Position numbers and translations under genes: made by a program
DNA from: CAWJKP01 sp963843465
Lineage (GTDB): Bacteria > Planctomycetota > Planctomycetia > Pirellulales > Thermoguttaceae
Length of the DNA stretch: 64,000 nt
Direction of reading: 5' to 3'
Assembly (NCBI GenBank): GCA_963843465.1
Contig: CAWJKP010000001.1
Span: 1,860,001-1,924,000 of the forward strand
Notes under the pieces: model-generated
What the model was told of the DNA's origin: nothing
The model's input: only the letters and a program-made list of their open reading frames with translations
The model's database searches: none
Shown: one piece after another, positions 33,330 through 43,133 of the stretch
Numbering within the stretch: position 1 is the stretch's first letter
How the letters are laid out: each line of letters starts with the position of its first letter

Positions 33330-33410
33330 GGTCTTGGGTCTTAGGACTTAGGACTTGGGTTCGAGGTCGTTTTATCGCAACTAAGACCTAGGAGCCAAGA
33401 CCCAAGACCT
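33330..33410. repeat. GGTCTTGGGTCTTAGG low-complexity inverted repeat
   Basis: GGTCTTGGGTCTTAGGACTT is answered by AAGACCTAGGAGCCAAGACC further on. The same GGGTCTTTGG..GGGTCTT style of sequence recurs at 45218-45255, 57808-57840 and 58000-58021, so it is a dispersed repeat type in this genome. Confidence 0.75.
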
Positions 33411-34617
33411 AATGCGACAATTGCGGCGGACGCTCCGCCACCTCGACCGTCCGCGCGATCCGCTTGCCGTTGCGGATCAAACCGACCTCAACCTTCGCGC
33501 CGATCTTCGTCTTGGCCACCGCACGGCTGAGGTCCATCGGGTCGGCGACCTTGTGGCCGTCCCAGCGGACAATCACGTCGTCCCGCTGCAGCCCCAACCG
33601 TTGGGCCGGTGAGCCCGGCACCACCTCCGCGACCATCACCCCGGCGGGCAAGTCCAGGCCAAGCTCCTTGGCCGAACCCTCTGGCACCTCCTCCATGGCC
33701 ACACCCAGCCAACCCCGCGAGATCTTACCCTCGGTCCTCAGCCGGTTGTAGACCTCATGGGCCAGCCGGCTGGGAATGGCAAAACTGATCCCCTGGTACG
33801 CGCGGCCGTAAATCGCCGTGTTGATGCCCACCACCTGACCCCCAAGATCGACCAGCGGCCCGCCGCTGTTGCCCGGATTGACGGCGGCATCGGTCTGCAA
33901 GTATTCCTGGTAGCCCCGATCGGTCGCCTCGCGGCGGTCCTTGGCGCTGACGATGCCCGCGGTCACGGTGCGGGTCAATCCATAGGGGTTTCCCACGGCG
34001 ATGACCTGGTCGCCGACCTCCAACTGGTCGCTGTCGCCCCAAGGCGCGGCCAGGAGCTTGCCGTCGTTGACCTTCAGCACGGCCAGGTCGGTCAGCGGGT
34101 CGGCGCCGACCACGGTCACGTTCCGCTCGCTGCGGCCGTCGGCCAGTTGCACCTCGACCTGGGCCGCGTTCTCGATCACGTGGTAATTGGTGAGGATGTA
34201 GCCGGCCGCATCGACAACCACGCCCGAGCCTTCCCCTTCCGCTCGGAGCAGCGGGTTGGCGGACCATTCGTCGCCCGGCCAACGGCGGCCGACGTACTGT
34301 ACGACCTTCACGCCGACCACGCAGGGCGCGACGGCCTTGGCGACCAGTCGGAAGCGATTAACCGCCTCGGGAAGGGCCTTGAGCTCCGCCCGGGCGACCT
34401 CCGCCTTGGCCCGCTGGTCGCCCCGGGTGATGGCAAACTGCACCTGCTCGGCCAGGTAGGGAGCCACGAGCATGGCGACCAGGATGAACAGCGCGAACAC
34501 CAGTATCGGCGTCCGTGGCGGCCACGGCGGTGACGGCAAAGAATGCGCTGGCAGCACGGGCAGGGGAGCAGGGCCGCCGGGCTCGTAGACGTTCTCCTGC
34601 GGATTGTCGAGCGACAT
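33409..34617 (-). CDS. HtrA/DegP-type serine protease, single PDZ, membrane anchored
   Basis: From ATG 34617 the product is 402 residues. After a Pro-rich N-terminus comes one transmembrane helix (TPILVFALFILVAMLVAPYL, about 36-55). The protease domain has the triad His in TNYHVIE (about 146), Asp in LTDLAVLKV (about 177) and Ser in PGNSGGPLVD (about 251). A PDZ domain runs from about 285 (RGWLGVAMEE) to the end. This is the architecture of envelope HtrA proteases that degrade or chaperone misfolded exported proteins. The upstream ATG at 34650 would add MLTMFLPTGGL; I prefer 34617. Confidence 0.9.
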   Translation of the reverse strand: MSLDNPQENVYEPGGPAPLPVLPAHSLPSPPWPPRTPILVFALFILVAMLVAPYLAEQVQFAITRGDQRAKAEVARAELKALPEAVNRFRLVAKAVAPCVVGVKVVQYVGRRWPGDEWSANPLLRAEGEGSGVVVDAAGYILTNYHVIENAAQVEVQLADGRSERNVTVVGADPLTDLAVLKVNDGKLLAAPWGDSDQLEVGDQVIAVGNPYGLTRTVTAGIVSAKDRREATDRGYQEYLQTDAAVNPGNSGGPLVDLGGQVVGINTAIYGRAYQGISFAIPSRLAHEVYNRLRTEGKISRGWLGVAMEEVPEGSAKELGLDLPAGVMVAEVVPGSPAQRLGLQRDDVIVRWDGHKVADPMDLSRAVAKTKIGAKVEVGLIRNGKRIARTVEVAERPPQLSH

Positions 34618-34967
34618 CAGACCGCCTGTTGGTAAGAACATGGTTAACAAGGAATTATAATCGGCCCTCCGCGCCCAGTAGAGCCGGGTCCGGCCAGATT
34701 TCCCGGCAAAGTCCTAGCCTAGGCTTCCCACCCGTGGCTCCGCCAGGGGGGATTGTCGTGTCCATCCTTGGACAGTATATCGCCGTAGACACTGAAGCCC
34801 CCTAAAGAGATTAGAGATTGTGGAGCACGCCTTCTATCAAGCCACCGACTAGGCTGGCGTTTGACTTCTACCGTAGGGGACGGTACAAGCAGATTCTGAT
34901 CGGCATATCCAGCCGAGCAGGTTGGCGACCGGACCGCAACTCTCTATCCGAAGCGAGGAGGATGCAG
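34618..34967. other. Divergent promoter region with a candidate -35/-10
   Basis: Between the htrA-like start and the lactonase start there is no gene. TTGACT at 34861-34866 and TACAAG at 34884-34889, 17 bases apart, are a plausible sigma-70 promoter for the lactonase. A GAGGAGG at 34955-34961 gives the ribosome site. The assignment is from spacing only. Confidence 0.3.
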
Positions 34968-36242
34968 ATGCTTCCCAGCGATTCGCAAGGGCGCCAAGGC
35001 CGTCCAGCAAAGGTCTCGCGGCGAGGGTTCTTGTCGGCCGCGACTCTGGCCGCCGCCAGCGCGTCGTTGCCGGCCGCTGCCGAGGAGCCGGCGGTGCCCG
35101 CGGGCCGGCCCCTTTTCGCCTATGTGGGGTCGTATAGCTCGCCGCAAGGACCGGAAGGAAGCAAGGGCTATGGGCGAGGCATTTACCTGTTTGAAATGGA
35201 CCCCACCAGCGGGACCCTGGTCCAACGCGAGGTGTTCGCCAATGATGCAAACCCGTCCTGGCTTGCGCTGAACCCGGCGCGCACCCGGCTTTACGCGGCG
35301 AACGAGACCGCGACGTACCAAGGCGCCAACTCCGGTTCCGTGAGCGCGTACTCGATCAACCGCGCCAACGGACATCTGACGCTGATCAATACGGTCCGCT
35401 CCGAAGGCGCCGGCCCCGCGCATCTCAGCGTTCACCCCGCGGGCAAGCACGTGTTGGTGGCCAACTACGCGGGCGGGACCGTGGCCGTGCTGCCGCTGGG
35501 CGCCAAGGGCGAGCTCGGGCCGGCCACCGACGTCAAGACCGGCCGGGGCGACGTAGGCCCAACCCGCGCGGCCAGTGCGCCTCCGGGAAGTTTCGCCGAA
35601 AGCGGCCACCAGCGCCCGCACGCGCACATGATCGCCTCCGACCCGGCCGGACGATTCATCTTGGCCGCCGACCTCGGTCGGGACCGGATCTTCCTTTGGA
35701 AGTTCGACGTTGCCGGCGGTCGGCTCGTGGAGAACGACCCGCCGCTGGTCGCGTTGCCGCCCGGCGATGGGCCGCGGCATTTCGCCTTCCACCCCAGCGG
35801 CCGCTGGCTCTACTGCTTGCAGGAGGAAGCCTCGACAGTCGCCGTCTTCGCCTACGACGCCCAGCGCGGGCGGCTGACGGCGAAACAGACGATTTCCAGC
35901 CTTCCCAAGGGATTCGCCGGGACCAATTTCACCTCGGAGATCGCGGTCGCGCCTGACGGAAGGTTCGTCTACGCCGCCAACCGCCTGCACGACAGCATCG
36001 CCTGGTTCTCGATCGCCGAGACGGGCCTCCTGACGCTGCTCGGCGAGGAGTGGACACGCGGCGATTACCCGAGGAGCTTCGGCATCGATCCCAGCGGGAG
36101 CTTTCTCTTTTCCTGCAACCAGCGGAGCGACGCCATCGCCGCTTTCCACCGCGACAAGAACACCGGCGCGCTCAGCTTCACCGGTCAGTACACGCCGGTC
36201 GGCACGCCGGCCATCATCATTTTCGCAACCCCGTTCAGGTAG
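34968..36242 (+). CDS. Tat-exported lactonase-family beta-propeller (6-phosphogluconolactonase-like)
   Basis: From ATG 34968 (GAGGAGG six bases upstream) the product is 424 residues. KVSRRGFLSAATLAAASASL is a twin-arginine signal, ending PAAAEEP. The body is a seven-bladed propeller of the YkgB/Pgl lactonase family: LFAYVGSYSSPQGP, LSVHPAGKHVLVANYAGGT, HAHMIASDPAGRFILAADLG, GDGPRHFAFHPSGRWLYCLQ and GDYPRSFGIDPSGSFLFSCN. The H.H, D and PRH motifs are those around the active site. It may hydrolyse sugar lactones in the periplasm. The upstream ATGs at 34818 and 34962 are less well supported. Confidence 0.85.
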   Translation: MLPSDSQGRQGRPAKVSRRGFLSAATLAAASASLPAAAEEPAVPAGRPLFAYVGSYSSPQGPEGSKGYGRGIYLFEMDPTSGTLVQREVFANDANPSWLALNPARTRLYAANETATYQGANSGSVSAYSINRANGHLTLINTVRSEGAGPAHLSVHPAGKHVLVANYAGGTVAVLPLGAKGELGPATDVKTGRGDVGPTRAASAPPGSFAESGHQRPHAHMIASDPAGRFILAADLGRDRIFLWKFDVAGGRLVENDPPLVALPPGDGPRHFAFHPSGRWLYCLQEEASTVAVFAYDAQRGRLTAKQTISSLPKGFAGTNFTSEIAVAPDGRFVYAANRLHDSIAWFSIAETGLLTLLGEEWTRGDYPRSFGIDPSGSFLFSCNQRSDAIAAFHRDKNTGALSFTGQYTPVGTPAIIIFATPFR

Positions 36243-36366
36243 CGGCAGTGCGACTGAATTGCCTGGAGGATCGCAATCACGGCGTCCGGGCGGCGGCCCT
36301 ATCGTTGCTCGGCCTGGTCGACGAAACTCAGATCCAGCGATGCGTCGTAGGGGCGATCATGCGAGG
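36243..36366 (+). pseudogene. Possible HEAT-repeat fragment
   Basis: Directly after the lactonase, the plus strand reads VRLNCLEDRNHGVRAAALSL and then LGLVDETQIQRC, a pattern like one HEAT/PBS repeat (D..VR.AA...LG). It has no start or stop of its own and butts against the end of the PQQ gene, so it is most likely a remnant. Chance cannot be excluded. Confidence 0.3.
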
Positions 36367-38237
36367 CTACTTCCCCAGGCAGAAGAGGCTCTTGTCACCG
36401 CGGATATACAGCCGCCCGTCCTGGAAGGCGGGGCTGGCGACGCACTTCTCGCCGAGGTTGCCTTCGGCGATCCGCCGGCATTTCTCCCGGGTCGGCTCCA
36501 CCACCCAGCTCTTGCCCTCGTTGGAGAAGAGGTAGACCTGCTTGCCCACGAGGCTTGGCGACGAGGAGAAATTCGCGTCCTTGAACTCTTCCTCCCAAAG
36601 TTTCTCGCCCTTTCGGGCCTCGTAGCAGGTGAGCATGCCGTCGGAAGACAATAGCAGGACGAACTCCTCGGAGGCCAGCACGCTGCACGTGTCGGGCAGG
36701 CCGTCCTCGCCGATCCAGAGGACGTTGGTCTTGGTGACGTCGCCCTGGCCGTCGGCGCGGATCGCCGAAAGCTGCGGAAACTGGCTGGCCGCATAGACCA
36801 CGCCGCCGAAAAAGGCCGGCGAGGGGCCCACGTCCTGCCGTAGGCACTTCACCCGCCAGATCTCGCTGCCGGTCTGCGCATCGTAGGCGATCACGTAAGG
36901 ATCCGCGGAGGTCACGATCTGAGGCCGGCCGCCGACCCGGATCAGGATCGGCGAGGGCCAGGAGTTGGGCACCGGCCGCGGCGTCTCCCAGACGGTCTTG
37001 CCGGTCGCCGCGTCCAGGGCGAGGAGCTTGGAGAGCTTGTCCTTGAGGCTGCCCTGGTCGAGCTGGATCACCAGCCGCCCGCGATCGAGCATGGGCGAGG
37101 AGGCGAAGCCGTAGGAACTCTTGGGGACGCCCAGGCTCCGCGTCCAGACGGGCTTCCCCTCGAAGTCCACGGCGGCAACGTCACCGGTGGCAAAGATCGC
37201 GTAGATGCGGCGGCCGTCGGTCGCGGGCGTTGGGGACGCAAAGCCGGCGCCCCCCTCCTCGGGAAGATCCTTGAGCTTGGAGGCGATCCCCGGCGGGCCG
37301 GCGACGGCTCGCTGCCAAAGGAGCTTGCCGTCGGCCGCGTTATAACAAAAGACTTTCCGCTCGTCGATGGTGCCCCCGGTGACGAAGACCCGATCCTTCC
37401 AGACCACGGGCGAGCTGTTGCCCGGCAGCGGGACGCGACTCTTCCAGACGACCCCCTTGCCGCCGGGGACGTCCCAGGTGGTGGGCACGTCCTTGTGCTT
37501 GGCCACGCCCAGTCCGCCCGGACCACGGAAGCGGGGCCAATTGGCCTCGATCTCCGCATCGCTCGGATAGTCAGCCGCGGCGGCGGCAGCGGCGGGCTTC
37601 GGCGATTCCATCTTCGTCGGCTTCGCTGTTCCTAAACCCGCAACAGCCGGCGTGGCCGCCGGGGCTAACGGGTGCGGATCGGTTAACCCCGGCGGCGACG
37701 CCGGCCGCGCGGCGGCCAGTCTGGTTCGTCCGCCGTCGATATGGCCGGGAAGCGGACTTCGATAGGTCATGCTCAGACCGATCGCCGCGCCGACCAACAG
37801 CAGACCCGTGGCCGCCACGAGCCATCGGGCGGATCGCGTGATCGGCGAGTGCAGGTCCACTGCGACCGGCTCGAGCGACGGCCCAGGCAGTCTCTTCCGC
37901 AGCGACCCGGCCCAGAGCAGGGCCGCCAGCGTCGTCGCCGCCCCGCCCAGCAGCAGCCAGCCCCCGGCCGCCGTGAACTGCCGCTGGCGGAAATACGCCT
38001 CGCGCAGGCGGAGATCCATCAGGCGGATCTGCCGCTTGAGATCCTCGTTGCGAGGCTCCTTGGCCAGTTGCGCTTCAGCGCCGTGTACGGCGCCGATTCC
38101 AGCGGGTCCTTGTTCAGCCGCAAACGGTAGTCGACCAACATCAGCAAGACCACCAGCACGCTGAACGCAACGGCAACCGCCGCGATGCCCATCGCCATGC
38201 TATGCCAGGGAGTTGTGGATGCGGGTTGGGTTGTCAT
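36367..38237 (-). CDS. Membrane-anchored PQQ-type beta-propeller protein, frame broken near 38073
   Basis: ATG 38237 opens MTTQPASTTPWHSMAMGIAA with a first membrane helix (VAVAFSVLVVLLMLV) and then VDYRLRLNKDPLESAPYTAL. The frame then breaks; restoring one G after AAG reads KAQLAKEPRNEDLKRQIRLM and joins the long frame. A second helix (WLVAATGLLLVGAAIGLSM) is followed by an Ala/Pro linker and a propeller from about residue 230 (NWPRFRGPGGLGVAKHKDVP, DERKVFCYNAADGKLLWQRA, SEIWRVKCLRQDVGPSPAFF). The propeller has the W-x-R-x-x-G repeats of PQQ/quinoprotein-like folds but no cofactor ligands I can prove. Planctomycetes carry many such proteins of unknown role. Confidence 0.85.
37645..37670. repeat. 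Single copy of the 30-bp GCCGGCGTGGCCGCCGGGGC unit
   Basis: The same unit as at 6888-6977, here in the linker of the PQQ protein and read as PLAPAATPAVAG rather than VVSPGGHAGG. A related GGTTAACCCCGGCGGCGACG follows near 37680. Confidence 0.85.
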
Positions 38238-38253
38238 GTGGGATTCAAACAAC

Positions 38254-38280
38254 GGCCCCTGGTGACAAACGTCAGGGGCC
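38254..38280. terminator. Hairpin GGCCCCTG/CAGGGGCC upstream of the PQQ gene
   Basis: Eight-base GC arms (GGCCCCTG and CAGGGGCC) enclose GTGACAAACGT. On the plus strand a T-poor tail (TCCTTGTAG) follows, so as a rho-independent terminator it is imperfect. On the minus strand it lies in the leader of the PQQ gene just after AAGGAGG, where it could hide or terminate. Confidence 0.4.
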
Positions 38281-38415
38281 TCCTTGTAGTATAACCGCCA
38301 GGAGAGGCAAGAGGCAACTGACCTCGATCCTGTCCCTCCGGGAGAGGGGGCTGTCTGATTCTACCAATCGCCCAAGAACTCTAGGCGGTCGCGCATCAAT
38401 TCGTCATCCAGGGCA

Positions 38416-38709
38416 TCAGCCAAGTGTCATCCGCCAGAACCGCGCGGAGAGCCGGGCTTTGACCGTCGCTTCGTCGTCGGCTGCGAGGCCAGCCTCAATC
38501 TCGTCGAGGTGGTCGTACGCATAGGCCAAAGCGTCGTGAACGTCGGCCGGCTTGAGCGAGGGGTACTGTTGCACGATTTCCTCGATCCCCATGCCCTGCC
38601 GATAACACGCCAGGATCGTGGCCACGCGAATGCGCGTGCCGACCACGACCGGCTGACCCCCGCATCGGTTGCTTTCGGTCTCGATGTTGCGGTAATCCAG
38701 TTTGGACAT
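38416..38709 (-). CDS. DUF433 protein (antitoxin-like)
   Basis: From ATG 38709 the product is 97 residues: RNIETESNRCGGQPVVVGTR, then IRVATILACYRQGMGIEEIV and YPSLKPADVHDALAYAYDHL. This is the DUF433 helix-turn-helix family, usually paired with a DUF5615 PIN-like toxin. No DUF5615 gene is adjacent here, so it may be a solitary antitoxin or its partner may be lost. The upstream open frame to 38892 contains no recognisable domain. Confidence 0.8.
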   Translation of the reverse strand: MSKLDYRNIETESNRCGGQPVVVGTRIRVATILACYRQGMGIEEIVQQYPSLKPADVHDALAYAYDHLDEIEAGLAADDEATVKARLSARFWRMTLG

Positions 38710-39198
38710 AACAGAAGATCCTCGCTCGGAAGAAGCTGGAGCCAATGTCTCTCTTTGGGGGCTTCCTCTCCGGGCCTGGATGTTAGAACCACTGCTTCTT
38801 CTGCACGACGTACAACTGCTCGAAATTCTTCGTCGCTTTTGGTCAAGTAACGCACGGTAAATTTGGGGGCAAGCCTCCCGCAATCCGGTCAACTGGTCAC
38901 CGTGTGCGTGCCCCTCACTTTTGGGTTTATAGCCGCCATTCTAGCCACGCATGAGGCGGGGTGCAACCGTCCGAGTCGGCCCGTCAGAGCAAGGGCAAAG
39001 TTTGTCGCGCGTCAATCCGCTCCAACCGTTGGACCAGGTCCCGCTTGCGCTGGCCTTCCGCGGCGCTTCGTGACGAACGCCGGGGGCCGCTTTTCCGAAT
39101 ACTGCCAGCCCGCACGCAATATATCGTAACCGCCACACGTTGTAGCTGCCGCACCTTGCAGGGTGGGCCGACCGGAGCGAGCCCCACCAGTTGCGGGA
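38710..39198. other. Gene-free spacer with possible remnants
   Basis: Two minus-strand stretches look slightly protein-like: RYLTKSDEEFRAVVRRAEEA at about 38853-38790, and AEGQRKRDLVQRLERIDARQ at about 39050-38990. Neither has a proper start, family motif or partner. I see no complete gene. Confidence 0.3.
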
Positions 39199-40491
39199 CT
39201 AAATCCGAAGACCCAGCTTTTCCCGTGTCGCCCATAGGCCCGCAGAGGGGGTTGGGATGAAGAAAACCTTCTCGCCGCTGGGTAGCTCGTTCCACCCCTC
39301 ATGGAGCTTGTCAGGGGGGTAGGCTGCCAGGGTCTTGTCGAGGTCGGCGTAGCGGAAGTTGACACCTTCGATTTCTTCCCGGGAAAGTTCCCGCTGGGCA
39401 TAGGTAATCGTGAAACGGCCTTCCGAGGAGCCGTGCATGAGGTGGGCCGTGGCGTGCGCCAGGTCCTGCATGTCGGCATTCTCGCGATAGAGCTCCATGA
39501 CCCGCGGCGTGCCCACGTAGCCGTACTTGCGGATCAGGGCGTCGACCTCCGGTTGCTCGCCGAAGCGCTTCAGTCCCGGGGCGATGATCACCAACTCGCC
39601 CCCGTCGGCCAGGGCCATCCGCGTGCGGTAGATCGCCTTGTTGGCCACCCAAGTGCTGACGAACTCGTCGGCCTGCATCACGCAAACGATCTTCGCCAGC
39701 GGCTCGTCGAAGACGGTGAAGTTCTGCTGGCGCGATTGCCGGGCGGCCTCCAGGTAGGTCTCCAAATCGTCGCCGACGTAGAGGCCCGTGTGGACCAACT
39801 GGTCCTGCGGGTTACGGGCCATGACGACCTGGACGTAGAGATCGGGCAGGCGGCCGAGGAATTCCTGCTCGGCCTTGTTGAAGCAGGCCCGTAACGGGGT
39901 GAACAGGGTGCCCAGGTTGTTCTCGATGCCGTAGCAGGCGGCCGCCATGTGCGCGGCGCAAATCGTATCCTTGCCTCCCAAGCCGATGAAGTAGTTCTTG
40001 TTGTGGTTGGCGAACCCGAGCACCTCGTGAGGCACGACGTGACCGACATTGACGATCAGGTCCCAGGGCTCCTCGATCAACATCCGGTTGAGCCACACGG
40101 GGATCGGCCAGTTCGCCGCGCCGCCGGTGGTCTGGCTGACGTATGCGGCTGGTATCACACCCACGTAGACGCACCCCCGCCGCCAATCGTGGGCATGGAT
40201 TCGCTCCTCGGGGATCGACCCGAACATTCGCCGGTTCTCCTCGGGCGTATGGGGCACGTGCTGCCCGAGCGTGGGGATCACGTGGACCTCCGCCTCCGCG
40301 GAGAAAAGCCGGTAGAGCATCTCGGTCAGTCGGCCCACGCCGGAGTGGGCCCGGGTGATGTCGGGCGGCAACAAGAGTACCCGTTTCGGGTGGAGGCAAA
40401 TCCGCCGGCGGGCCTCGTCGGCGGTCCGCTCCATCAACTCTTCCAGACGCTTTGGGCCGATCTGCTCGGCCTGCTCGGAAAACCAGGGCAT
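39199..40491 (-). CDS. LarA-like (DUF2088) nickel-dependent racemase family protein
   Basis: From ATG 40491 (AGGAGGTTTTGCG upstream) the product is 430 residues. The N-terminal half has LLLPPDITRAHSGVGRLTEM and IPTLGQHVPHTPEENRRMFG, the D.TR and G.H.P motifs of the LarA fold. The C-terminal half has VSTWVANKAIYRTRMALADG and GELVIIAPGLKRFGEQPEVD. LarA racemises D- and L-lactate with a pincer Ni cofactor made by LarBCE; other members act on other 2-hydroxyacids. None of larB, larC or larE is visible here, so the substrate is open. It stands alone. Confidence 0.8.
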   Translation of the reverse strand: MPWFSEQAEQIGPKRLEELMERTADEARRRICLHPKRVLLLPPDITRAHSGVGRLTEMLYRLFSAEAEVHVIPTLGQHVPHTPEENRRMFGSIPEERIHAHDWRRGCVYVGVIPAAYVSQTTGGAANWPIPVWLNRMLIEEPWDLIVNVGHVVPHEVLGFANHNKNYFIGLGGKDTICAAHMAAACYGIENNLGTLFTPLRACFNKAEQEFLGRLPDLYVQVVMARNPQDQLVHTGLYVGDDLETYLEAARQSRQQNFTVFDEPLAKIVCVMQADEFVSTWVANKAIYRTRMALADGGELVIIAPGLKRFGEQPEVDALIRKYGYVGTPRVMELYRENADMQDLAHATAHLMHGSSEGRFTITYAQRELSREEIEGVNFRYADLDKTLAAYPPDKLHEGWNELPSGEKVFFIPTPSAGLWATREKLGLRI

Positions 40492-40520
40492 CGCAAAACC
40501 TCCTGAGACTGACAGGATCT

Positions 40521-40563
40521 TGGTGGGCCGGCGGCCGCCACGGCGGCCTTGTCCCACCCTACA
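40521..40563. repeat. GTAGGGTGGGACAAG repeat, half copy (family 2)
   Basis: Only the right half is present: GGTGGGCCGGCGGCC followed by GCCTTGTCCCACCCTAC. It lies immediately upstream of the LarA-like gene. Confidence 0.85.
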
Positions 40564-40746
40564 ACCGCCGCAGGGCATCTACTCGATACCGTGAGAATAA
40601 CACGCAGATCCCGGCAAGGCGAGTGATCGCGGCTGATCCCTCCACGGGGTGCCTATTCGCCGCCGGTTTGACCTTGCTGCCGGGCAACGTAGGCTTTGCA
40701 GATGGGACAGTGACGATCCACAGGGAGAGACTCTCGGGTACGACCG

Positions 40747-42337
40747 ATGACAGCGACCTTCGTCTCCGCGGATGGCGTCTTGGCAAACTTCCTCGACGGC
40801 GCCGACCTGTTGCTCCAAGAGGCCTTCGGCGTGGGCTTCGACTTCTGGCGCATGGGTGAAGCGGACGGTCCCATTTTCGTCCAGCGAGAGGGAAACGCCG
40901 TGCGGCACCGCGAGCTGCGGCCGGAGCAATTCGCCCTCGAGCCGGGACTATCGAGCCAGGCCGCGGTCATCGAGGGTTCCCGGGGAGAGTGTCTCCTGGG
41001 GCTGCCGTTGGAGCCCAGCGTCGGCCAGCCGATCCTCGCCACGGCGGCGATCGCCGGGGAGAAACCTGAGAAGCGTGCGCCGGCTGGCCGGGCTGGTGGC
41101 CGGGCAACTCCATTTGCAGCAGCAGTTGCAGCGGTGCCGCGAAGAGTTGAGCTGCTGCGCGGACCAGATCGGCACGAACTTCGAGGAGCTGACTTTCCTC
41201 CGCCGCGTCAGCGATCAGTTGGAAATGGCCGACTTGTCGCGGGAGACCTGGCAGGTGGCCGAAGCCGTGCTTCCCTTGTTGGCCCCGATGATCAAGGCGG
41301 AGGCCCTGGTCCTGGTGGCCGAGACGCAGGGCACGGCGTCGGCGACGATGATCTGGATCGGCTCGCGGGAGATCGACGCCGAGAGTTGCCGGCGGTTGGT
41401 CCAGCGGTTCCGCGGTCAGCAGTCCGGTCCGCCGGTGGTCAACAACCACGTCGGGAACGACCCGCAGGCGGGCCTGTTCCCCGGGGTCCGCAGTTTGCTC
41501 TTGGTTCCCTTGCTCAAGGGCGAGCAGGTCTTCGCCTGGCTCTTGGCCGTCAACCGGCAGCGGCCGCCCGATCCGGCGCCGGGTATGCCCTATTTCCCGC
41601 TGAGCAGCCACGAGTACGGCTCGGTCGAGGCCGGCCTGATGAAATCGGTGGCCTCGATGCTGGCCACGCACGCCAAGAACATCGAGCTCTTCCGCGAGAA
41701 GGAGCAACTCCTGGTCGGCATCGTGCGGAGCATGGTCTCGGCGATCGACGCCAAGGACCCTTACACCTGCGGCCATAGCGAGCGGGTGGCGATCGTCGCC
41801 CGGCGGATCGCCGAGCAGATGAAGCTCGACGAGCACGAGCGCGAGCGGATTTACCTCACGGGCCTGTTGCACGACATCGGCAAGATCGGCGTCAGCGACG
41901 CCATCCTGCACAAGCCCGGCAAGCTCACCGAGGAGGAGTTCGCGGTCGTCCAGCGCCATCCCGACCAGGGCTGGTCGATCCTTCAGGAGCTCCACCAGTT
42001 GCACTACGAGCTGCCCGGCGTGCTGCACCACCACGAGAACTTCAACGGCACCGGCTATCCCGACCGCCTGGCCGGAGAACAGATTCCGCTGCCGGCGCGG
42101 ATCGTGGCCGTGGCCGATTCCTTCGACGCCATGACCGCCGACCGGCCTTACCGCAAAGGAATGCCGTTGGCGCGCGTGCTGGAGATCTTCCAGTCGGGCA
42201 ACGGCACGCAGTGGGACCCCCGCGTTCTGGAGGCATTCTTCCAGGCCCTGCCCGAAATCCTTTCGCTCTGGACCAGCTACCAGCCCCGCACCACCGGCCG
42301 CCGCAAGCCGGAAAACGCGGCGCAGGTCAATGCCTAG
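40747..42337 (+). CDS. GAF-like/HD-GYP cyclic-di-GMP phosphodiesterase-type protein, frame broken near 41063
   Basis: ATG 40747 gives MTATFVSADGVLANFLDGAD and FALEPGLSSQAAVIEGSRGE; the frame slips at GAGAAACCTG. Deleting one A from AAA (41062-41064) reads IAGENLRSVRRLAGLVAGQL and joins the second frame. A coiled segment (LHLQQQLQRCREELSCCADQ) leads to a GAF-like domain (about 140-300) and an HD-GYP domain (HSERVAIVARRIAEQM, LLHDIGKIGVSDAIL, HHENFNGTGYPDRLAGEQIP). The HD and GYP residues are intact, so hydrolysis of cyclic-di-GMP is likely. Other HD-GYP outputs are possible. No sensory membrane part is present. Confidence 0.85.
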
Positions 42338-42395
42338 ACCGGGCGAAGCTTTGGAGTGCGGCGACTTGTCGCCGCTTTCTTCGATTGGCCGAAAG

Positions 42396-42950
42396 TCAGC
42401 GTCGCAGTTCTTCCCGCATCTCCTTCAACCCCAGCGGGCCGCTCGGGTCGAGGGTCAGCAGACGCTCGACCACTTCTGCGGCCAACCCCATCTCGCCCTG
42501 TTGCTTCAGACACCAGGCCAGGCCCTTGCCGGCCTCGAAAAAAGCCTGATTGGCAGGCCGCGCGTATGGCAACACGCCGCGCGCGCCCGTCTCCAAGGCC
42601 CGAAGACCCAGCTCGTAGGCATAGCCCAGGTGGCCCCGGGCCAGTGGCAGATCGCCGTCCGCCAGGGCAATCTCGCCCAGCAGCTTGTGGGCCTCCAGGA
42701 GAACGTCGCAGCCCGACAGCAGCCAGAGCAACTCATCCGCGGCCACGTCGATCTCGCCCGCATCGAGCATCCCGCGGACCTCCTCCAGGTCCTCCCGCCG
42801 CTGGCGGACACAGGGCGGCTCGACCAGCTCGATCTCGCCCGGGCGGCCGGGCACGGGCCGGACGCCAACGGCGTCGCGCCGCTGACGGCGCCCTTGCCGA
42901 CGGTCTCGATGGACTTGGTTCTTGCCGGGTCGTTTACCATGTTTTGCCAT
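42396..42950 (-). CDS. Hypothetical TPR-like protein
   Basis: The product is 184 residues. The C-terminal ~120 look like two or three TPR-type helical hairpins: VRGMLDAGEIDVAADELLWL, LLEAHKLLGEIALADGDLPL, ARGHLGYAYELGLRALETGA and AAEVVERLLTLDPSGPLGLK. The N-terminal 50 residues are basic (MAKHGKRPGKNQVHRDRRQG). I know of no function. It converges on the HD-GYP gene with a gap of 58 bases. Confidence 0.65.
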   Translation of the reverse strand: MAKHGKRPGKNQVHRDRRQGRRQRRDAVGVRPVPGRPGEIELVEPPCVRQRREDLEEVRGMLDAGEIDVAADELLWLLSGCDVLLEAHKLLGEIALADGDLPLARGHLGYAYELGLRALETGARGVLPYARPANQAFFEAGKGLAWCLKQQGEMGLAAEVVERLLTLDPSGPLGLKEMREELRR

Positions 42951-43059
42951 AGGTAATGGAAGCGTATCCCCTGCGGTTCGATCCGTCCAGTCGTGACAAA
43001 CGGCGTTGGGATTGCTATGGTTCCCAGATGACTTGAAAGTCGGAAATCGTGGAGGGAGC

Positions 43060-43125
43060 GGCGTTTCTAGTTGCCAATCATCGCTCCGCCGGCGCGAGGC
43101 CGGCGGTGGCGTTCACCGTTTGAGA
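43060..43125. repeat. Half element related to the 220-bp composite repeat
   Basis: GGCGTTTCTAGTTGCCAATC, then ATCGCTCCGCCGGCGCGAGG, matches the right half of 22514-22736. It ends nine bases before the mutY ATG and so occupies its upstream leader. Confidence 0.85.
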
Positions 43126-43133
43126 ACTTAACC

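Noticed and set aside
38984..39295. Minus-strand tail AEGQRKRDLVQRLERIDARQ as a gene
   Set aside because: No start, partner or family motif; too short to support.
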